Part shown: positions 53,053 to 63,726 of the stretch, in pieces
How positions within the stretch are numbered: the stretch's first letter is position 1
How the letters are laid out: every line of letters begins with the position of its first letter
DNA from: Acidimicrobiaceae bacterium
Lineage (GTDB): Bacteria; Actinomycetota; Acidimicrobiia; Acidimicrobiales; Poriferisodalaceae
Assembly: GCA_026713105.1 (NCBI GenBank)
Contig: JAPOPC010000034.1
Span: 1 to 64,000, forward strand
Direction of reading: 5' to 3'
DNA length: 64,000 bases
The notes under the pieces: model-generated
What the model saw: the letters and a program-made list of their open reading frames with translations, nothing else
Told to the model about the DNA's origin: nothing
The model's database searches: none
Position numbers and translations under genes: made by a program

Positions 53053-54789
53053 TCAGTCGAGCGAGAGCACTGTGGCTGAGATGGCAGGACGGCGTCGGGT
53101 CCGGGTGCCGACGAAGCTGCCTGTGGCGCGGCGGACGATCCGCTCGACTTCGTCAGGGTCGGGACGGTTCCGAGCTGCCTTGACGGTTCGCTCGACCCTC
53201 TGTGCGATCTCGTCGGACAGTGCTTCGACCACGTCGGCGTGCTTCGTCACGTCGAGCCAGCCTCGCGAGGCGATATCGGGTGGTGCCGCGAGACGGCCCC
53301 GCCCGTCGAGCACGACGGTGACGTGCACGAAGCCTGCTGTCAGGGCCAAGCGCTCGGCGATGACTTCGGCGTCGGGGTCGTCGAGCGTCCCGTCCACGTA
53401 GTGATAGGGCGCCGGCACGCCGGCACGGACCTGCAGCTCGGCGCCCTTGAGCGTGATCTGCGCGCCGTCTGTGAGCGTCAGCACCCGTTTGGCCTTCATC
53501 CCAAGCTCCCGGGCGAGCTGCGCGTGGCGAGCCAGCATGTGGAATTCGCCTTCAATCGGCACGAACCAGCGCGGGCGGCACGCCTTGTGCAGCTCACGCA
53601 GCTCGTCTCGCTGCGCATGGCCGGACGTGTGCACGAGCTCGTGCCCGTCGTGAATCACTTCGGCACCCCGGCGAGCCAATCCGGACACCATGCGAAAGAC
53701 CGAGCGCTCGTTGCCTGGAATCGGGTGGCTCGACAGCACGACCGTGTCGTCGGGGCCGACACCGATCTCGGGGTGATTGCCGTGAGCGATCAGTGACAGC
53801 GCAGCATTGGGCTCGCCCTGGCTGCCGGTGCACACGATGCAGACCTCCGACGGGTCGAATTTGCCGAGCTGCTCGACGCCGAACAGGGAACGCTCGGGAA
53901 CGTCCAGCACGCCGAGTTGGCGGGCGATGCGCACGTTGTTCACCATCGAGCGGCCGACGGGCACGACGGCACGGCCCTGCTCGATCACGGCGTCACAAAT
54001 CTGCTGGACTCGGTGCAGGTGGCTGGCGAAGCAGCTCACGATGAGTCGGCGATCGGGGCGCTCTGTGAACAGACGCCGGAGGGTGGCGCCGATCTCGGTC
54101 TCCGACGCGCTGCGTCCAGGACGGTCGGCATTGGTGGAATCGGCCATCAGCAGGGCGATGCCTTCGGTGCCCAGCGCTCGCAGCCGATCGAGATCGGTGA
54201 GTCGGCCGTCCACCGGCGATTCGTCGATCTTGAAGTCCCCCGTGTGCACGAGTGCGCCGGCGGGCGTGTGCAGCACGATGCACAGGCTCTGGGGAACTGA
54301 GTGGGTGATGGGCAGCGCTTCGACGTCGAACGGGCCGATCTTTCGCCGCTCGCCGTCGCCGATGACATGAAATGACGTGCGGTCCGTCAGGCGGGCCTCG
54401 GTCACCTTGTGCTCGGCCAATGCCATGGACAGCGCCGAGCCGTACAGCGGAACCTCGATGTTGCGCAGGAAGTGGGGCACGCCGCCGAGGTGGTCCTCGT
54501 GCCCGTGCGTGACGACCAGTCCGACGACGTCTCGGGCACGCGAGTTGAGCCAGCCCATGTCGGGCAGCACCTGCTGAACACCGGGCATGATCGCCGGGTC
54601 GGGGAACATGACCCCGAAATCGATGACCAGCAGCTTTCCGCCGGACTCGACGACGGTGCAGTTGCGCCCGACGTCCCCGAGCCCGCCGAGGAAGGTGACG
54701 GTGACGGGCTGTCTCGATGCGCCGTCCGCCCGAGCACCCGACCGCGTCGAAGTGCTGGACGCCGCAGGGCGCCGCGTGCGCCGACTCAA
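53053..54789 (-). CDS. rnj: Ribonuclease J
   Basis: 578 residues, beta-CASP metallo-beta-lactamase. FLGGLGDVGRNCTVVE, metal motif HGHEDH at 95-100, HTGDFKID, and the beta-CASP part with TGSQGEP, HTSGHAQ and FVPIEGEFHMLARHA. 5'-3' exo- and endoribonuclease for mRNA turnover and rRNA maturation. The start is TTG at 54789, sharing TTGA with the dapA stop. A short basic N-terminal tail (1-28) precedes the domain. Confidence 0.96.
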   Translation of the reverse strand: MSRRTRRPAASSTSTRSGARADGASRQPVTVTFLGGLGDVGRNCTVVESGGKLLVIDFGVMFPDPAIMPGVQQVLPDMGWLNSRARDVVGLVVTHGHEDHLGGVPHFLRNIEVPLYGSALSMALAEHKVTEARLTDRTSFHVIGDGERRKIGPFDVEALPITHSVPQSLCIVLHTPAGALVHTGDFKIDESPVDGRLTDLDRLRALGTEGIALLMADSTNADRPGRSASETEIGATLRRLFTERPDRRLIVSCFASHLHRVQQICDAVIEQGRAVVPVGRSMVNNVRIARQLGVLDVPERSLFGVEQLGKFDPSEVCIVCTGSQGEPNAALSLIAHGNHPEIGVGPDDTVVLSSHPIPGNERSVFRMVSGLARRGAEVIHDGHELVHTSGHAQRDELRELHKACRPRWFVPIEGEFHMLARHAQLARELGMKAKRVLTLTDGAQITLKGAELQVRAGVPAPYHYVDGTLDDPDAEVIAERLALTAGFVHVTVVLDGRGRLAAPPDIASRGWLDVTKHADVVEALSDEIAQRVERTVKAARNRPDPDEVERIVRRATGSFVGTRTRRRPAISATVLSLD

Positions 54790-55670
54790 GTCTGCTTCAG
54801 TCGGGCGTAGACCTCGCGGGCGCGATCTTCCAAGCCGTCGGGCGTCGGGCCCATCGGCAGGCGGGGCTCGCCGACCGGCAGGCCCAGCGTGCGCAGCATG
54901 GCCTTGGTCGGCACCGGATTGGGCGCCGCATCACCGGTCTCGAAGTCGTAGCTCTCGAGCAGTGCAGCGTTGATCTCGCGCGCCTTGGTGGCGTCGCCAG
55001 CCTCCCAGGCGTCGAACATGGCGACGTGCTCGGGGATCGACCAGTGCGCTGCGACGCTGATCACGCCCACCGCGCCAACGGCCAGCAACGGCAGCGTGAA
55101 GCTGTCGTCGCCGCTGTACACCTCGAAGCCCGCCGGAGCCTCGGCGATGACCTTGGCGGTCTCGCCTGGGTTCCCCGCCGCGTCCTTCACCGCCACGATG
55201 TTCGGAATCTGCGCCAGCTCCAGCAGCGTCCGCGTGTCGATCTTGCGCCCCGTGCGGACCGGGATGTCGTACATGACGATCGGCAGGTCGGTGGACTCGG
55301 CCACAGCGGCGAAGTGCCCCGCGATGCCAGCTTGGGAGGGGCGGTTGTAGTACGGGGTCACCGCCAGGATGCCGTCGACACCCAGCTCGGCGGCCTTGCG
55401 AGTCTGGCTCACCGAATGTGCTGTGTCGTTGGTGGTGGTGCCGGCCACCACCGGGACCGTGACGGCCTCGGCGACGGCGCGCCAGAGCTCCCAGTCTTCC
55501 TCGTCGGTGATGGTGGGTGCTTCACCGGTGGTGCCGGTGATGACAAGACCTTCGGCGCCCTCGGCTACGAGCCAGCGCGCCAACGCCACGCTTGCGTCCA
55601 CATCCAGCGAGCCGTCCGCCGCGAACGGCGTGATCATCGCCGGAACAACCCGTCCGAATCGAGCGCTCAT
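54786..55670 (-). CDS. dapA: 4-hydroxy-tetrahydrodipicolinate synthase
   Basis: 294 residues, TIM barrel. GTTGEAPT (46-53), Y134 and R139 in YDIPVRTG, Schiff-base lysine K162 in VAVKDAAG, PYYNRPSQ. Condenses pyruvate with aspartate semialdehyde. It is transcribed before rnj, the usual dapA-rnj pair, but on the strand opposite to dapB and ftsK. Confidence 0.96.
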   Translation of the reverse strand: MSARFGRVVPAMITPFAADGSLDVDASVALARWLVAEGAEGLVITGTTGEAPTITDEEDWELWRAVAEAVTVPVVAGTTTNDTAHSVSQTRKAAELGVDGILAVTPYYNRPSQAGIAGHFAAVAESTDLPIVMYDIPVRTGRKIDTRTLLELAQIPNIVAVKDAAGNPGETAKVIAEAPAGFEVYSGDDSFTLPLLAVGAVGVISVAAHWSIPEHVAMFDAWEAGDATKAREINAALLESYDFETGDAAPNPVPTKAMLRTLGLPVGEPRLPMGPTPDGLEDRAREVYARLKQT

Positions 55671-55677
55671 GTCATCG

Positions 55678-55683
55678 AGACTA
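55678..55683 (-). promoter_or_regulatory. -10-like box of leaderless promoter (dapA)
   Basis: On the minus strand TAGTCT ends 7 bases before the dapA ATG; no Shine-Dalgarno. Confidence 0.5.
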
Positions 55684-55742
55684 CTGCTGAGCGCCGCCGG
55701 CGTGGTCCTGATTTTGTGCTTGTGCTGCCGGACTTGACGATG

Positions 55743-56450
55743 TCAGACGCTGCCTTCGTCGGCGCGGTTGATGCCGAGTGTGGCCAGCAAGTCTTCGTGC
55801 AGCTCGAACCAGACCGTGTGGTAGCTCGGGATCATGGGCTTGGTGAGGTAGTCGAGATCACCGGCCTGCAGCTTGCCCAGCGCGTCCGCGAATCTGGGCG
55901 AGTAATTCTCGTAGCGAGCCATCACGCTGCAAAGCGCTTCGAGCACTCCCGACAGCTCGCCGTGCAGCACTTCGAGCCGCTCGATGATCGCTGCGTCGTA
56001 GTCGGGGTCGCTGTGGTCGTTGAGCCGCCCGCCGTCGCCGGGTCCGGCATCAGCCGCAGCCGGATGATCGGCGGGCCAGACCTGCCAGTCGGTGCACAGC
56101 TGCAGCATCTTGGGGTTCAGTGCCAGGAACTCCCGGTAGGCCGCCGTCACGGCATCGCTGGCGTTCGCCTCGTCGAGCTCGGCGGCCAATGCGGCCTCGC
56201 CGTCGTCCCGGCCAGTGGGCGTCAGGATGAACTTCGGCACCCCGCCGACCTCGCGGAACATGCAGTGGCCTGCCGCATCCAATTCAGCCAGCAGCCACTC
56301 GGTGTCGTCGGGCTCGAGTCCGTGGATCGCCGCGACGTCGTCGATCTCGCCCAGACCCTTGAGCCGCAGTGCCAGCCACACCAGCAGGCGGGGCTCGGAG
56401 CGGTGTGCACCGCTCGCATCAGATTCAGACGTGTGTGGGGTGCCGCTCAC
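55743..56450 (-). CDS. Winged-helix protein of unknown function
   Basis: 235 residues from GTG 56450, 7 bases after the upstream ligase stop. Residues about 20-90 look like a winged helix: LLVWLALRLKGLGEIDDVAAIHGL, a recognition-like helix (DTEWLLAELDAAGH) and the wing sequence PKFILTPTGRDDGE, as in MarR/PadR proteins. The C-terminal ~140 residues are helical and charged, with LQLCTDWQVWP and SYHTVWFELHEDLLATLG; I do not recognise this domain. Co-transcription with an acyl-CoA ligase suggests it may sense or regulate fatty acid metabolism. Confidence 0.6.
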   Translation of the reverse strand: MSGTPHTSESDASGAHRSEPRLLVWLALRLKGLGEIDDVAAIHGLEPDDTEWLLAELDAAGHCMFREVGGVPKFILTPTGRDDGEAALAAELDEANASDAVTAAYREFLALNPKMLQLCTDWQVWPADHPAAADAGPGDGGRLNDHSDPDYDAAIIERLEVLHGELSGVLEALCSVMARYENYSPRFADALGKLQAGDLDYLTKPMIPSYHTVWFELHEDLLATLGINRADEGSV

Positions 56451-56457
56451 GCCCGGC

Positions 56458-58083
<1,626 letters not shown>

Positions 58084-58091
58084 GACGCCGC

Positions 58092-58097
58092 AGGCTA
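58092..58097 (-). promoter_or_regulatory. -10-like box of leaderless promoter (acyl-CoA ligase)
   Basis: Minus-strand TAGCCT, 8 bases before the ligase ATG; no Shine-Dalgarno. Confidence 0.5.
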
Positions 58098-58170
58098 GAG
58101 GGCAGCGGGCGGCACCTCGAAGGGGCGTGCAGGTGCGCTAGGACTCCCGTGCAGGAGCCGCGCGGCTGCG

Positions 58171-58176
58171 TAGCCT
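58171..58176 (+). promoter_or_regulatory. -10-like box of leaderless promoter (DedA-like gene)
   Basis: TAGCCT, 8 bases before GTG 58185. GGAGG directly abuts the GTG with no spacing and cannot serve as a ribosome site. Supports 58185 over the longer frame to 58149. Confidence 0.5.
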
Positions 58177-58184
58177 CGGCGGAG

Positions 58185-58952
58185 GTGGTTGACGACGGCC
58201 GGGACGAATCAACGGCGGCCGATGCCGTCGAGGCCGACCCGGCATCGTCGGGCCCACCGATCACTGACGCAGACCGTCGCAGGATGCAGCTGCTGGCGGC
58301 GGTTCCGGTGGGCTTCGCCTTGGCGGCCTATGCCGGTCAGATCTTCTTCGCAGCCCTCATTGCACGGGCGCCGTTGGTGCTGCTGTCGCTCAACGCCACC
58401 GACCCGATCCTGTTAGGTGTGGCCCACCAAGCCCCGTTGTGGGCATTCATGACCATCGGCGTGATCCGGCTGTTCATTACCGATCCGTTCCTGTACCGGC
58501 TCGGCTATGACTACGGCCCCAACGCCAAGGCCTACCTGGCGGCCGAGCTGGGACCCCGCAACCGCATCATCCGGACCATGGACTGGCTCGAGCGCTGGTT
58601 TCCCCGTGTGGGGTGGTTGCTGCTGTTCGCCATTCCTGGCTATCCGATGTGCTTGCTGTCTGGAATCGCGCGGATGCGCCAGCTGCCGTTCGTGGTGGTG
58701 AACTTGGCCGGTACGGTCACCCGTCTGGCGCTGGTGTGGTGGGTCGCCGATCTGTTCTCGGGGCCGCTTGGCTCGGTCATCGATTTCATCAATCGCTATT
58801 CGATTCCGTTCACCATCGTGATGTTCGTACTGGTTGCGATCCAGACAGCCCGCAATCAGCACCGGGCATCCACTGCCGAGCGAGCCCGCCTTGAGCACGA
58901 GGAGGAATCTGCCAGCACGCTACGCAGCGAGGCTGACCCTGAAGTCAGCTGA
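58185..58952 (+). CDS. DedA/VTT-like integral membrane protein
   Basis: 255 residues from GTG 58185. About 35 polar N-terminal residues are followed by about five hydrophobic spans. The central part shows LFITDPFLYRLGYDYG, WLERWFPRVGWLLLFAIPGYPMCLLSGIARM and a Pro/Gly-rich re-entrant-like segment as in DedA/SNARE-associated (VTT) proteins, which flip lipids or carriers. Family assignment is moderate because the classical E-x-x-x-P motif is not obvious. Lies just upstream of ftsK in the same direction. Confidence 0.6.
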   Translation: MVDDGRDESTAADAVEADPASSGPPITDADRRRMQLLAAVPVGFALAAYAGQIFFAALIARAPLVLLSLNATDPILLGVAHQAPLWAFMTIGVIRLFITDPFLYRLGYDYGPNAKAYLAAELGPRNRIIRTMDWLERWFPRVGWLLLFAIPGYPMCLLSGIARMRQLPFVVVNLAGTVTRLALVWWVADLFSGPLGSVIDFINRYSIPFTIVMFVLVAIQTARNQHRASTAERARLEHEEESASTLRSEADPEVS

Positions 58953-58995
58953 GGGACGGACTCAGTGGGTCTCCGAAGACACTGCGCCGCCTCGG

Positions 58996-59001
58996 TACTC
59001 T
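58996..59001 (+). promoter_or_regulatory. -10-like box of leaderless promoter (ftsK)
   Basis: TACTCT, 7 bases before the ftsK GTG 59009; no Shine-Dalgarno. Confidence 0.5.
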
Positions 59002-59008
59002 CGCTGAG

Positions 59009-61402
59009 GTGAGTGCGCGCAGCGCTGCCGAAGCCAATGGCTCAACTGAAGCGTCGAAATCGTCGACGCCGAACGACGCTCGCAGTGGGTTTACCCGCGT
59101 GGTTCGCAATGCACTGAGCGGGCGATCGCGCGAGATCGTGGCGCTGTCGCTGTTCGCACTTGCCGTGATTTGCGCATTGGGCCTGCTGGGCGATCGAGCG
59201 GGCGTCGTGGGTCGCATCCTGGAGGGCGCGCTCGCAGTGCTGGTGGGCGTGTTCCGATATGTCGTGCCGATCCTGCTGGTCTGGATCGGCGTTGCGCTCG
59301 CCCGCATGACCGCCTCGGAGCGGAGCGGCCGTGCCGCCTTCGGGCTGAGCGTGCTCACGATCGCATTCGCCGCGGCCGCCCACCTGTCGGGCTCCGCCGA
59401 CGGATTCGGGTCGCTGGAAGACTTGCGCGGCAGCGGGGGAGTGCTGGGCGCTTCGGTCGCCGAGCCTCTGCGACGCCTCATTGACGAACCGGCGACCTGG
59501 GCAGTCCTGCTGCTGGTGATGCTGTTCGCCGTCATGATCGTCGCCAACATCGGTCTCGGTCAGGTCTTGCGGTGGATCTGGACCGGGCTGGTTGCGCTGG
59601 GACGAGTGCTGAGCGGCACGCTGTCGAAGGGTGCCCGCAGCTTGCAGCGCGTCGGCGAGGACCCCGAGCCGCCCTCGTTCGGCGAAGAGCAGTACGACCT
59701 CGACGCGCCCGATGCAGAGCTGGCGGCTGGCGCGCCCGCAGCGATCCCGGGTCTGGATCCGGCCGACCCAGACCGCTTTGGCGCAGATTCCGGCGAGGCA
59801 GCCTCCGACGAGGCAGTCTTCGAGCCGACGCCGCCCCAGTTCTTGGAGCCCCCCGCCGGCGATGTCGTGCCGACACCAGTGCCGGCGGCACGCGCAGCAG
59901 GGAACCGCAGCAGCGAGCGTCCCCGCTGGAAGCTGCCGAAGAAGACCGTGCTCAAGCGAAGCGGGGCCCAGCAGTTCGACAAGGCAATGCTCTCTGCTGG
60001 TGCTGAGGCCCTGGTGGCAGCGCTCGCGAGCCACGGTGTGGAGACGCAGGTGACCGGGTGGGAACCGGGTCCGACGGTCACCCGTTACGAGCTGAAGCTG
60101 GGCCCGGGCGTGAAGGTGTCTCGCGTCACGACCCTGCACAAGGACATCGCGTATGCCATGGCGGCTGCCGATGTACGCATCCTTGCGCCGATCCCCGGTC
60201 GATCGGCCATCGGCGTGGAGGTTCCCAATAGCGATCGCCATCTCGTGGCCCTCGGTGACATCCTCACGTCGAAGGCAGCGGCGGAGTCGATGCATCCGCT
60301 GGAAGTCGCCATGGGCAAGGACATCTCGGGCCGCGAGGTGATGCTCAACCTGGCCACGATGCCCCACGTGCTCATCGCGGGGGCCACCGGCTCGGGCAAG
60401 TCGTCGTGCATCAACTCGATCATCACGTCGCTGCTCATGCGATCCACGCCCGACCAGGTACGCATGATCCTCGTCGATCCCAAGCGGGTGGAGCTCGGCC
60501 AGTACGACGGGCTGCCTCATCTGCTGACTGCCGTGGTGACCGAACCCCGCAAGGCTGCCAATGCGCTGGCGTGGGCCGTCAAGGAGATGGAGCGCCGCTA
60601 CGACGTGCTGTCCGAGGCCGGGTTCCGCGACATCACCGGCTACAACGCCGCCGTGCTCGACGGGGCGCTGCACAGCGAAGAGAGCGAGCTGCTCGGCAAT
60701 GACCAGCCCTATGAGCAGATGCCGTTCATCGTGGTGGTTGTCGACGAGCTGAACGACCTGATGATGGTGGCCGCCCGTGATGTGGAGGAATCCATCACCC
60801 GCCTGGCCCAGATGGCCCGAGCGGTCGGCGTGCACCTCGTCGTGGCAACCCAGCGCCCGAGCGTGAACGTCATCACCGGGGTGATCAAGGCAAACATCCC
60901 GAGCCGGCTGGCGTTCGCAGTGTCGAGCCTGGCTGACAGCCGGGTGATTCTGGATCAGCCCGGCGCTGAGCGCTTGGTCGGCCAAGGCGACATGCTGCTG
61001 TTGTCGGCAAATTCGAGCACCCCGCGCCGCATCCAGGGCAGCTGGGTGAGCGAGTCGGAGATTGCCCACGTGGTGGCTCACTGGCGCCGCCAGGCACCAG
61101 AGGTCAGCTATGTGGAAGGCGTGGAGGGCACTGCCGATTCGGACGGCACCAGCATCCTTCCCGGCGGTACCACGGGTGATGCCGATGACGATGAGCTGCT
61201 GCGCCAGGCGATGACGATCGTGGTGGAGACCCAGCTCGGCTCTACCTCGATGCTGCAGCGCAAGCTGAAGGTCGGCTTCGCCCGTGCGGGTCGGCTCATG
61301 GACCTGCTCGAGCAGCGTGGCGTCGTGGGCCCCTCGCAGGGCTCCAAGGCTCGCGACGTGATGATGACGCCCGAGGAATTGTCGGACGCTCTGAGGGAGT
61401 GA
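59009..61402 (+). CDS. ftsK: DNA translocase FtsK
   Basis: 797 residues: about four N-terminal membrane spans (45-185), a disordered linker (200-310), alpha/beta RecA-like motor with Walker A GATGSGKS at 458-465, DPKRVELGQYDGLPHLL, VVVDELNDLMMVA (Asn replaces the usual Ala), ATQRPSVNVITGVIKANIPSR, and a C-terminal winged-helix gamma domain (STSMLQRKLKVGFARAGRLMDLLEQRGVVG). Pumps DNA at the septum and activates Xer recombination. Confidence 0.97.
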   Translation: MSARSAAEANGSTEASKSSTPNDARSGFTRVVRNALSGRSREIVALSLFALAVICALGLLGDRAGVVGRILEGALAVLVGVFRYVVPILLVWIGVALARMTASERSGRAAFGLSVLTIAFAAAAHLSGSADGFGSLEDLRGSGGVLGASVAEPLRRLIDEPATWAVLLLVMLFAVMIVANIGLGQVLRWIWTGLVALGRVLSGTLSKGARSLQRVGEDPEPPSFGEEQYDLDAPDAELAAGAPAAIPGLDPADPDRFGADSGEAASDEAVFEPTPPQFLEPPAGDVVPTPVPAARAAGNRSSERPRWKLPKKTVLKRSGAQQFDKAMLSAGAEALVAALASHGVETQVTGWEPGPTVTRYELKLGPGVKVSRVTTLHKDIAYAMAAADVRILAPIPGRSAIGVEVPNSDRHLVALGDILTSKAAAESMHPLEVAMGKDISGREVMLNLATMPHVLIAGATGSGKSSCINSIITSLLMRSTPDQVRMILVDPKRVELGQYDGLPHLLTAVVTEPRKAANALAWAVKEMERRYDVLSEAGFRDITGYNAAVLDGALHSEESELLGNDQPYEQMPFIVVVVDELNDLMMVAARDVEESITRLAQMARAVGVHLVVATQRPSVNVITGVIKANIPSRLAFAVSSLADSRVILDQPGAERLVGQGDMLLLSANSSTPRRIQGSWVSESEIAHVVAHWRRQAPEVSYVEGVEGTADSDGTSILPGGTTGDADDDELLRQAMTIVVETQLGSTSMLQRKLKVGFARAGRLMDLLEQRGVVGPSQGSKARDVMMTPEELSDALRE

Positions 61403-61429
61403 GGGCGAGCGGCTCGGCCCTCTGCTGGC

Positions 61430-62668
61430 TCAGATGCCGACGCGGAGTTGCAGGTTGCGGGGGCCCCGCACCTGCACGCCGCCCCATTCCACACCGCCCC
61501 GGCCGACATTGGTCGCCAGCTCGAAGTTCGGAAACCGGGCCAGCCACTCTTCGATGGCGACCTTCAGTTCCATGCGGGCCAGGTTCGAGCCCAAGCACCG
61601 GTGGATGCCCAAGCCGAATGCGAAGTGGCGGTTTTCCGCCCGGTCGATGATGACCTCGTCGGGGCGGTCGAACTTCGCAGGGTCGCGGTTGCCGGCGCCG
61701 AAAGGCAGCAGCACCTTGTCTCCGTGGGCGACCGGGCAGCCGCCGATCTCGGCATCGTCGGTGGCGGTGACCCGGGCCATCGTGACCGGTGCATAGGCCC
61801 GCAAGAACTCCTCGATAGCAGTGGGAATCAGCTCGGGCTCGGCCACGAGCCGCTCGCGGTCGGCGGGGTTCATGGCCAGGTGCATCAAGCTGGCCGAGAT
61901 CGAGCTCCACGTGGTGTCGATGCCGGCGAGCAGCAGCAGGAAGCTGGCGCCGGTGATGTGGTGATTGGCCAGCGGGTCGCCGTTGGGCAGACGCATGTCG
62001 AGCAGCTTGGAAGGCAGGTCGTCTGCCCGTTCCTGCCTCCGCTGATCGGTGAGCTCGCCGAAGTACACGAGTACTTCGCGGGTTGCGTCTGCACGCCGGT
62101 CGAACTCGTCGCCCTTGGACTGCAGCACGTCGACTGCCCAGCGGGTGAACTTTGGCTCGTCCGACTCGGGCAGCCCCAGGATGCGGGCGATCACCCGGAC
62201 CGGGATGTGCTTGGAGTAGGTGTCGGCTGCGTCGGTGACGCCGACGCCACCCCCATCTGTGCCGGTCTCGGCAGCGATGGCGTCGAGGCGCTCACGGGCG
62301 ATGCTGCGGGTGACCTCAACCATGGCGTCGACGGCCGTGGGCCCGAAGAACGGGAGCAGCAGGCGACGGGCGTCGGTGTGGAACGGCGGGTCCGAGGTGA
62401 TCGGCGGGGCGGTCAGGAGCCCGACGCCTTCAGGCGTGGGCGCCACGGCGATGTCACGTGAACTGAAGGTCTCGGTGTCGTAGGCGACCGCCGCGATGTC
62501 GTCCCAGGTCGTGGGCATCCAGTGCCCGCCGTTGTGGCTGCTGTGTGCGACAGGGCACTCCGGCCGCAGTTCGTCCCAGACGTCGGCGGCACCTTGGATG
62601 TACTCGTCGCTGTAGACGTCGAAATCCCGCTCCGGCGAAGAAGTGTCGATGTCAGCAGTCGTGCTCAT
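61430..62668 (-). CDS. Cytochrome P450
   Basis: 412 residues, soluble bacterial P450. Heme-thiolate motif FGLGIHRCLGSNLAR with Cys358, I-helix AGIDTT, and K-helix EEFLR (ExxR). Similar to actinobacterial CYP families acting on terpenes, steroids or fatty acids; the substrate is unknown. No ferredoxin or reductase gene is beside it. ATG 62668 has GGGAG about 7 bases upstream. It diverges from a metallo-beta-lactamase-fold gene through a palindromic promoter region. Confidence 0.94.
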   Translation of the reverse strand: MSTTADIDTSSPERDFDVYSDEYIQGAADVWDELRPECPVAHSSHNGGHWMPTTWDDIAAVAYDTETFSSRDIAVAPTPEGVGLLTAPPITSDPPFHTDARRLLLPFFGPTAVDAMVEVTRSIARERLDAIAAETGTDGGGVGVTDAADTYSKHIPVRVIARILGLPESDEPKFTRWAVDVLQSKGDEFDRRADATREVLVYFGELTDQRRQERADDLPSKLLDMRLPNGDPLANHHITGASFLLLLAGIDTTWSSISASLMHLAMNPADRERLVAEPELIPTAIEEFLRAYAPVTMARVTATDDAEIGGCPVAHGDKVLLPFGAGNRDPAKFDRPDEVIIDRAENRHFAFGLGIHRCLGSNLARMELKVAIEEWLARFPNFELATNVGRGGVEWGGVQVRGPRNLQLRVGI

Positions 62669-62713
62669 GGTGGCTCCCTTGAGTCCCCGCGGGCGCGGTT
62701 TGAAGCGCCCCCC

Positions 62714-62737
62714 AGCGTAGGCGACGGGTTCTACGCT
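62714..62737. promoter_or_regulatory. Divergent promoters forming an inverted repeat (P450 / MBL hydrolase)
   Basis: AGCGTAG (62714-62720) and CTACGCT (62731-62737) are exact inverted copies 10 bases apart. Each contains a TACGCT -10-like box, minus strand for the P450 and plus strand for the hydrolase. A shared dyad at two opposed promoters invites control by one dimeric regulator. Confidence 0.5.
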
Positions 62738-62781
62738 TCGCCGTAGCAGCGGAGCCTGTTCGAGGGACTCAGGGGGCGTAC

Positions 62782-63726
62782 ATGTCGGGACATGCAGCAC
62801 ACGCAGCCGTCGAAGCGGCACAGCTCAGCGAGGTGGCACCGGGCGTATACAGCTACGTCCAGCCCGACGGCACATGGTTCATCAACAACATGGGATTCGT
62901 CGTCGGAACCGACAGCGTCATCTCGATCGACGCGACCTCCACCGAGCGACGCACCCGTGCATACATCGATGCGATCGCGTCGGTGACGCCGAACCCGGTC
63001 ACGATCCTGGTCAACACGCACCACCATGCCGATCACACACATGGCAACTACCTGTTCGAAGACGCCACGGTGGTTTCCCATACGGCGTGCCGTGAGGTGA
63101 TGGTGGCGGCGGGCATCCCCGACTACAGCGCCGTCTTTCCCGGCGTTGACTGGGGGAGCCTGCAGTTCCGGGCCCCCGACGTGACCTTCGAGGGCTCGAC
63201 AGTGCTGCATCTCGACGACCGTCGCATCGAGCTGTCTGACTTGGGCTTTGTTGCCCATACCGACGGTGACATCCTGGCGTGGCTGCCCGATTGCCGGGTG
63301 CTCTTTTGCGGCGACCTGATCTTCCACGGAGGCACGCCGTTCGCGCTGTTTGGATCGGTGTCGGGGACACTCGACGCTCTCGATGTCATCGAGAGCTACG
63401 GGGCGGACGTCATCGTGCCCGGCCATGGCCCGCACTTCGGCGGCGATGACATCGCGCGGGTACTCGACGAGCAGCGCTCATACCTGCGATTCGTGCAGGA
63501 CGCTGCGGCCGAAGGAATAGCCGCAGGACGCTCGCCTCTGGAGCAGGCTCAGGCCAGCGACCTCGGCGCCCACGCCCGCTATACCGACCCCGAACGGCTC
63601 GCCGGCAACCTGCATGTCGCGTACCGAGAGGCTGCCCCCGACGGCTACGAGTTCCCCGGCGTCCCCCAGGCGATCATGGACATGGTCGCCTACAACGGCG
63701 GCGCCATGCCGCGCTGCCTGGCCTAG
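62782..63726 (+). CDS. Metallo-beta-lactamase-fold hydrolase
   Basis: 314 residues. Zinc motif HHHADH at 80-85, next metal His in FVAHTDGD, CGDLIFHGG (bridging Asp region) and VPGHGPH. Its overall layout resembles hydrolases near P450 and catabolic genes in actinobacteria; the substrate is unknown. It ends in a CTAG shared with the stop of the convergent gluconolactonase-like gene. Confidence 0.88.
   Translation: MSGHAAHAAVEAAQLSEVAPGVYSYVQPDGTWFINNMGFVVGTDSVISIDATSTERRTRAYIDAIASVTPNPVTILVNTHHHADHTHGNYLFEDATVVSHTACREVMVAAGIPDYSAVFPGVDWGSLQFRAPDVTFEGSTVLHLDDRRIELSDLGFVAHTDGDILAWLPDCRVLFCGDLIFHGGTPFALFGSVSGTLDALDVIESYGADVIVPGHGPHFGGDDIARVLDEQRSYLRFVQDAAAEGIAAGRSPLEQAQASDLGAHARYTDPERLAGNLHVAYREAAPDGYEFPGVPQAIMDMVAYNGGAMPRCLA

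Noticed and set aside
53053-53401. Continuation of the Tat-motif frame into a 148-residue protein
   Set aside because: Beyond residue 33 the frame is antisense to the well-conserved rnj C-terminus and loses any export-protein character.
59042-61081. 679-residue minus-strand ORF antisense to ftsK
   Set aside because: Low-complexity His/Arg/Gly composition and exact overlap with a confident ftsK; a high-GC frame artefact.
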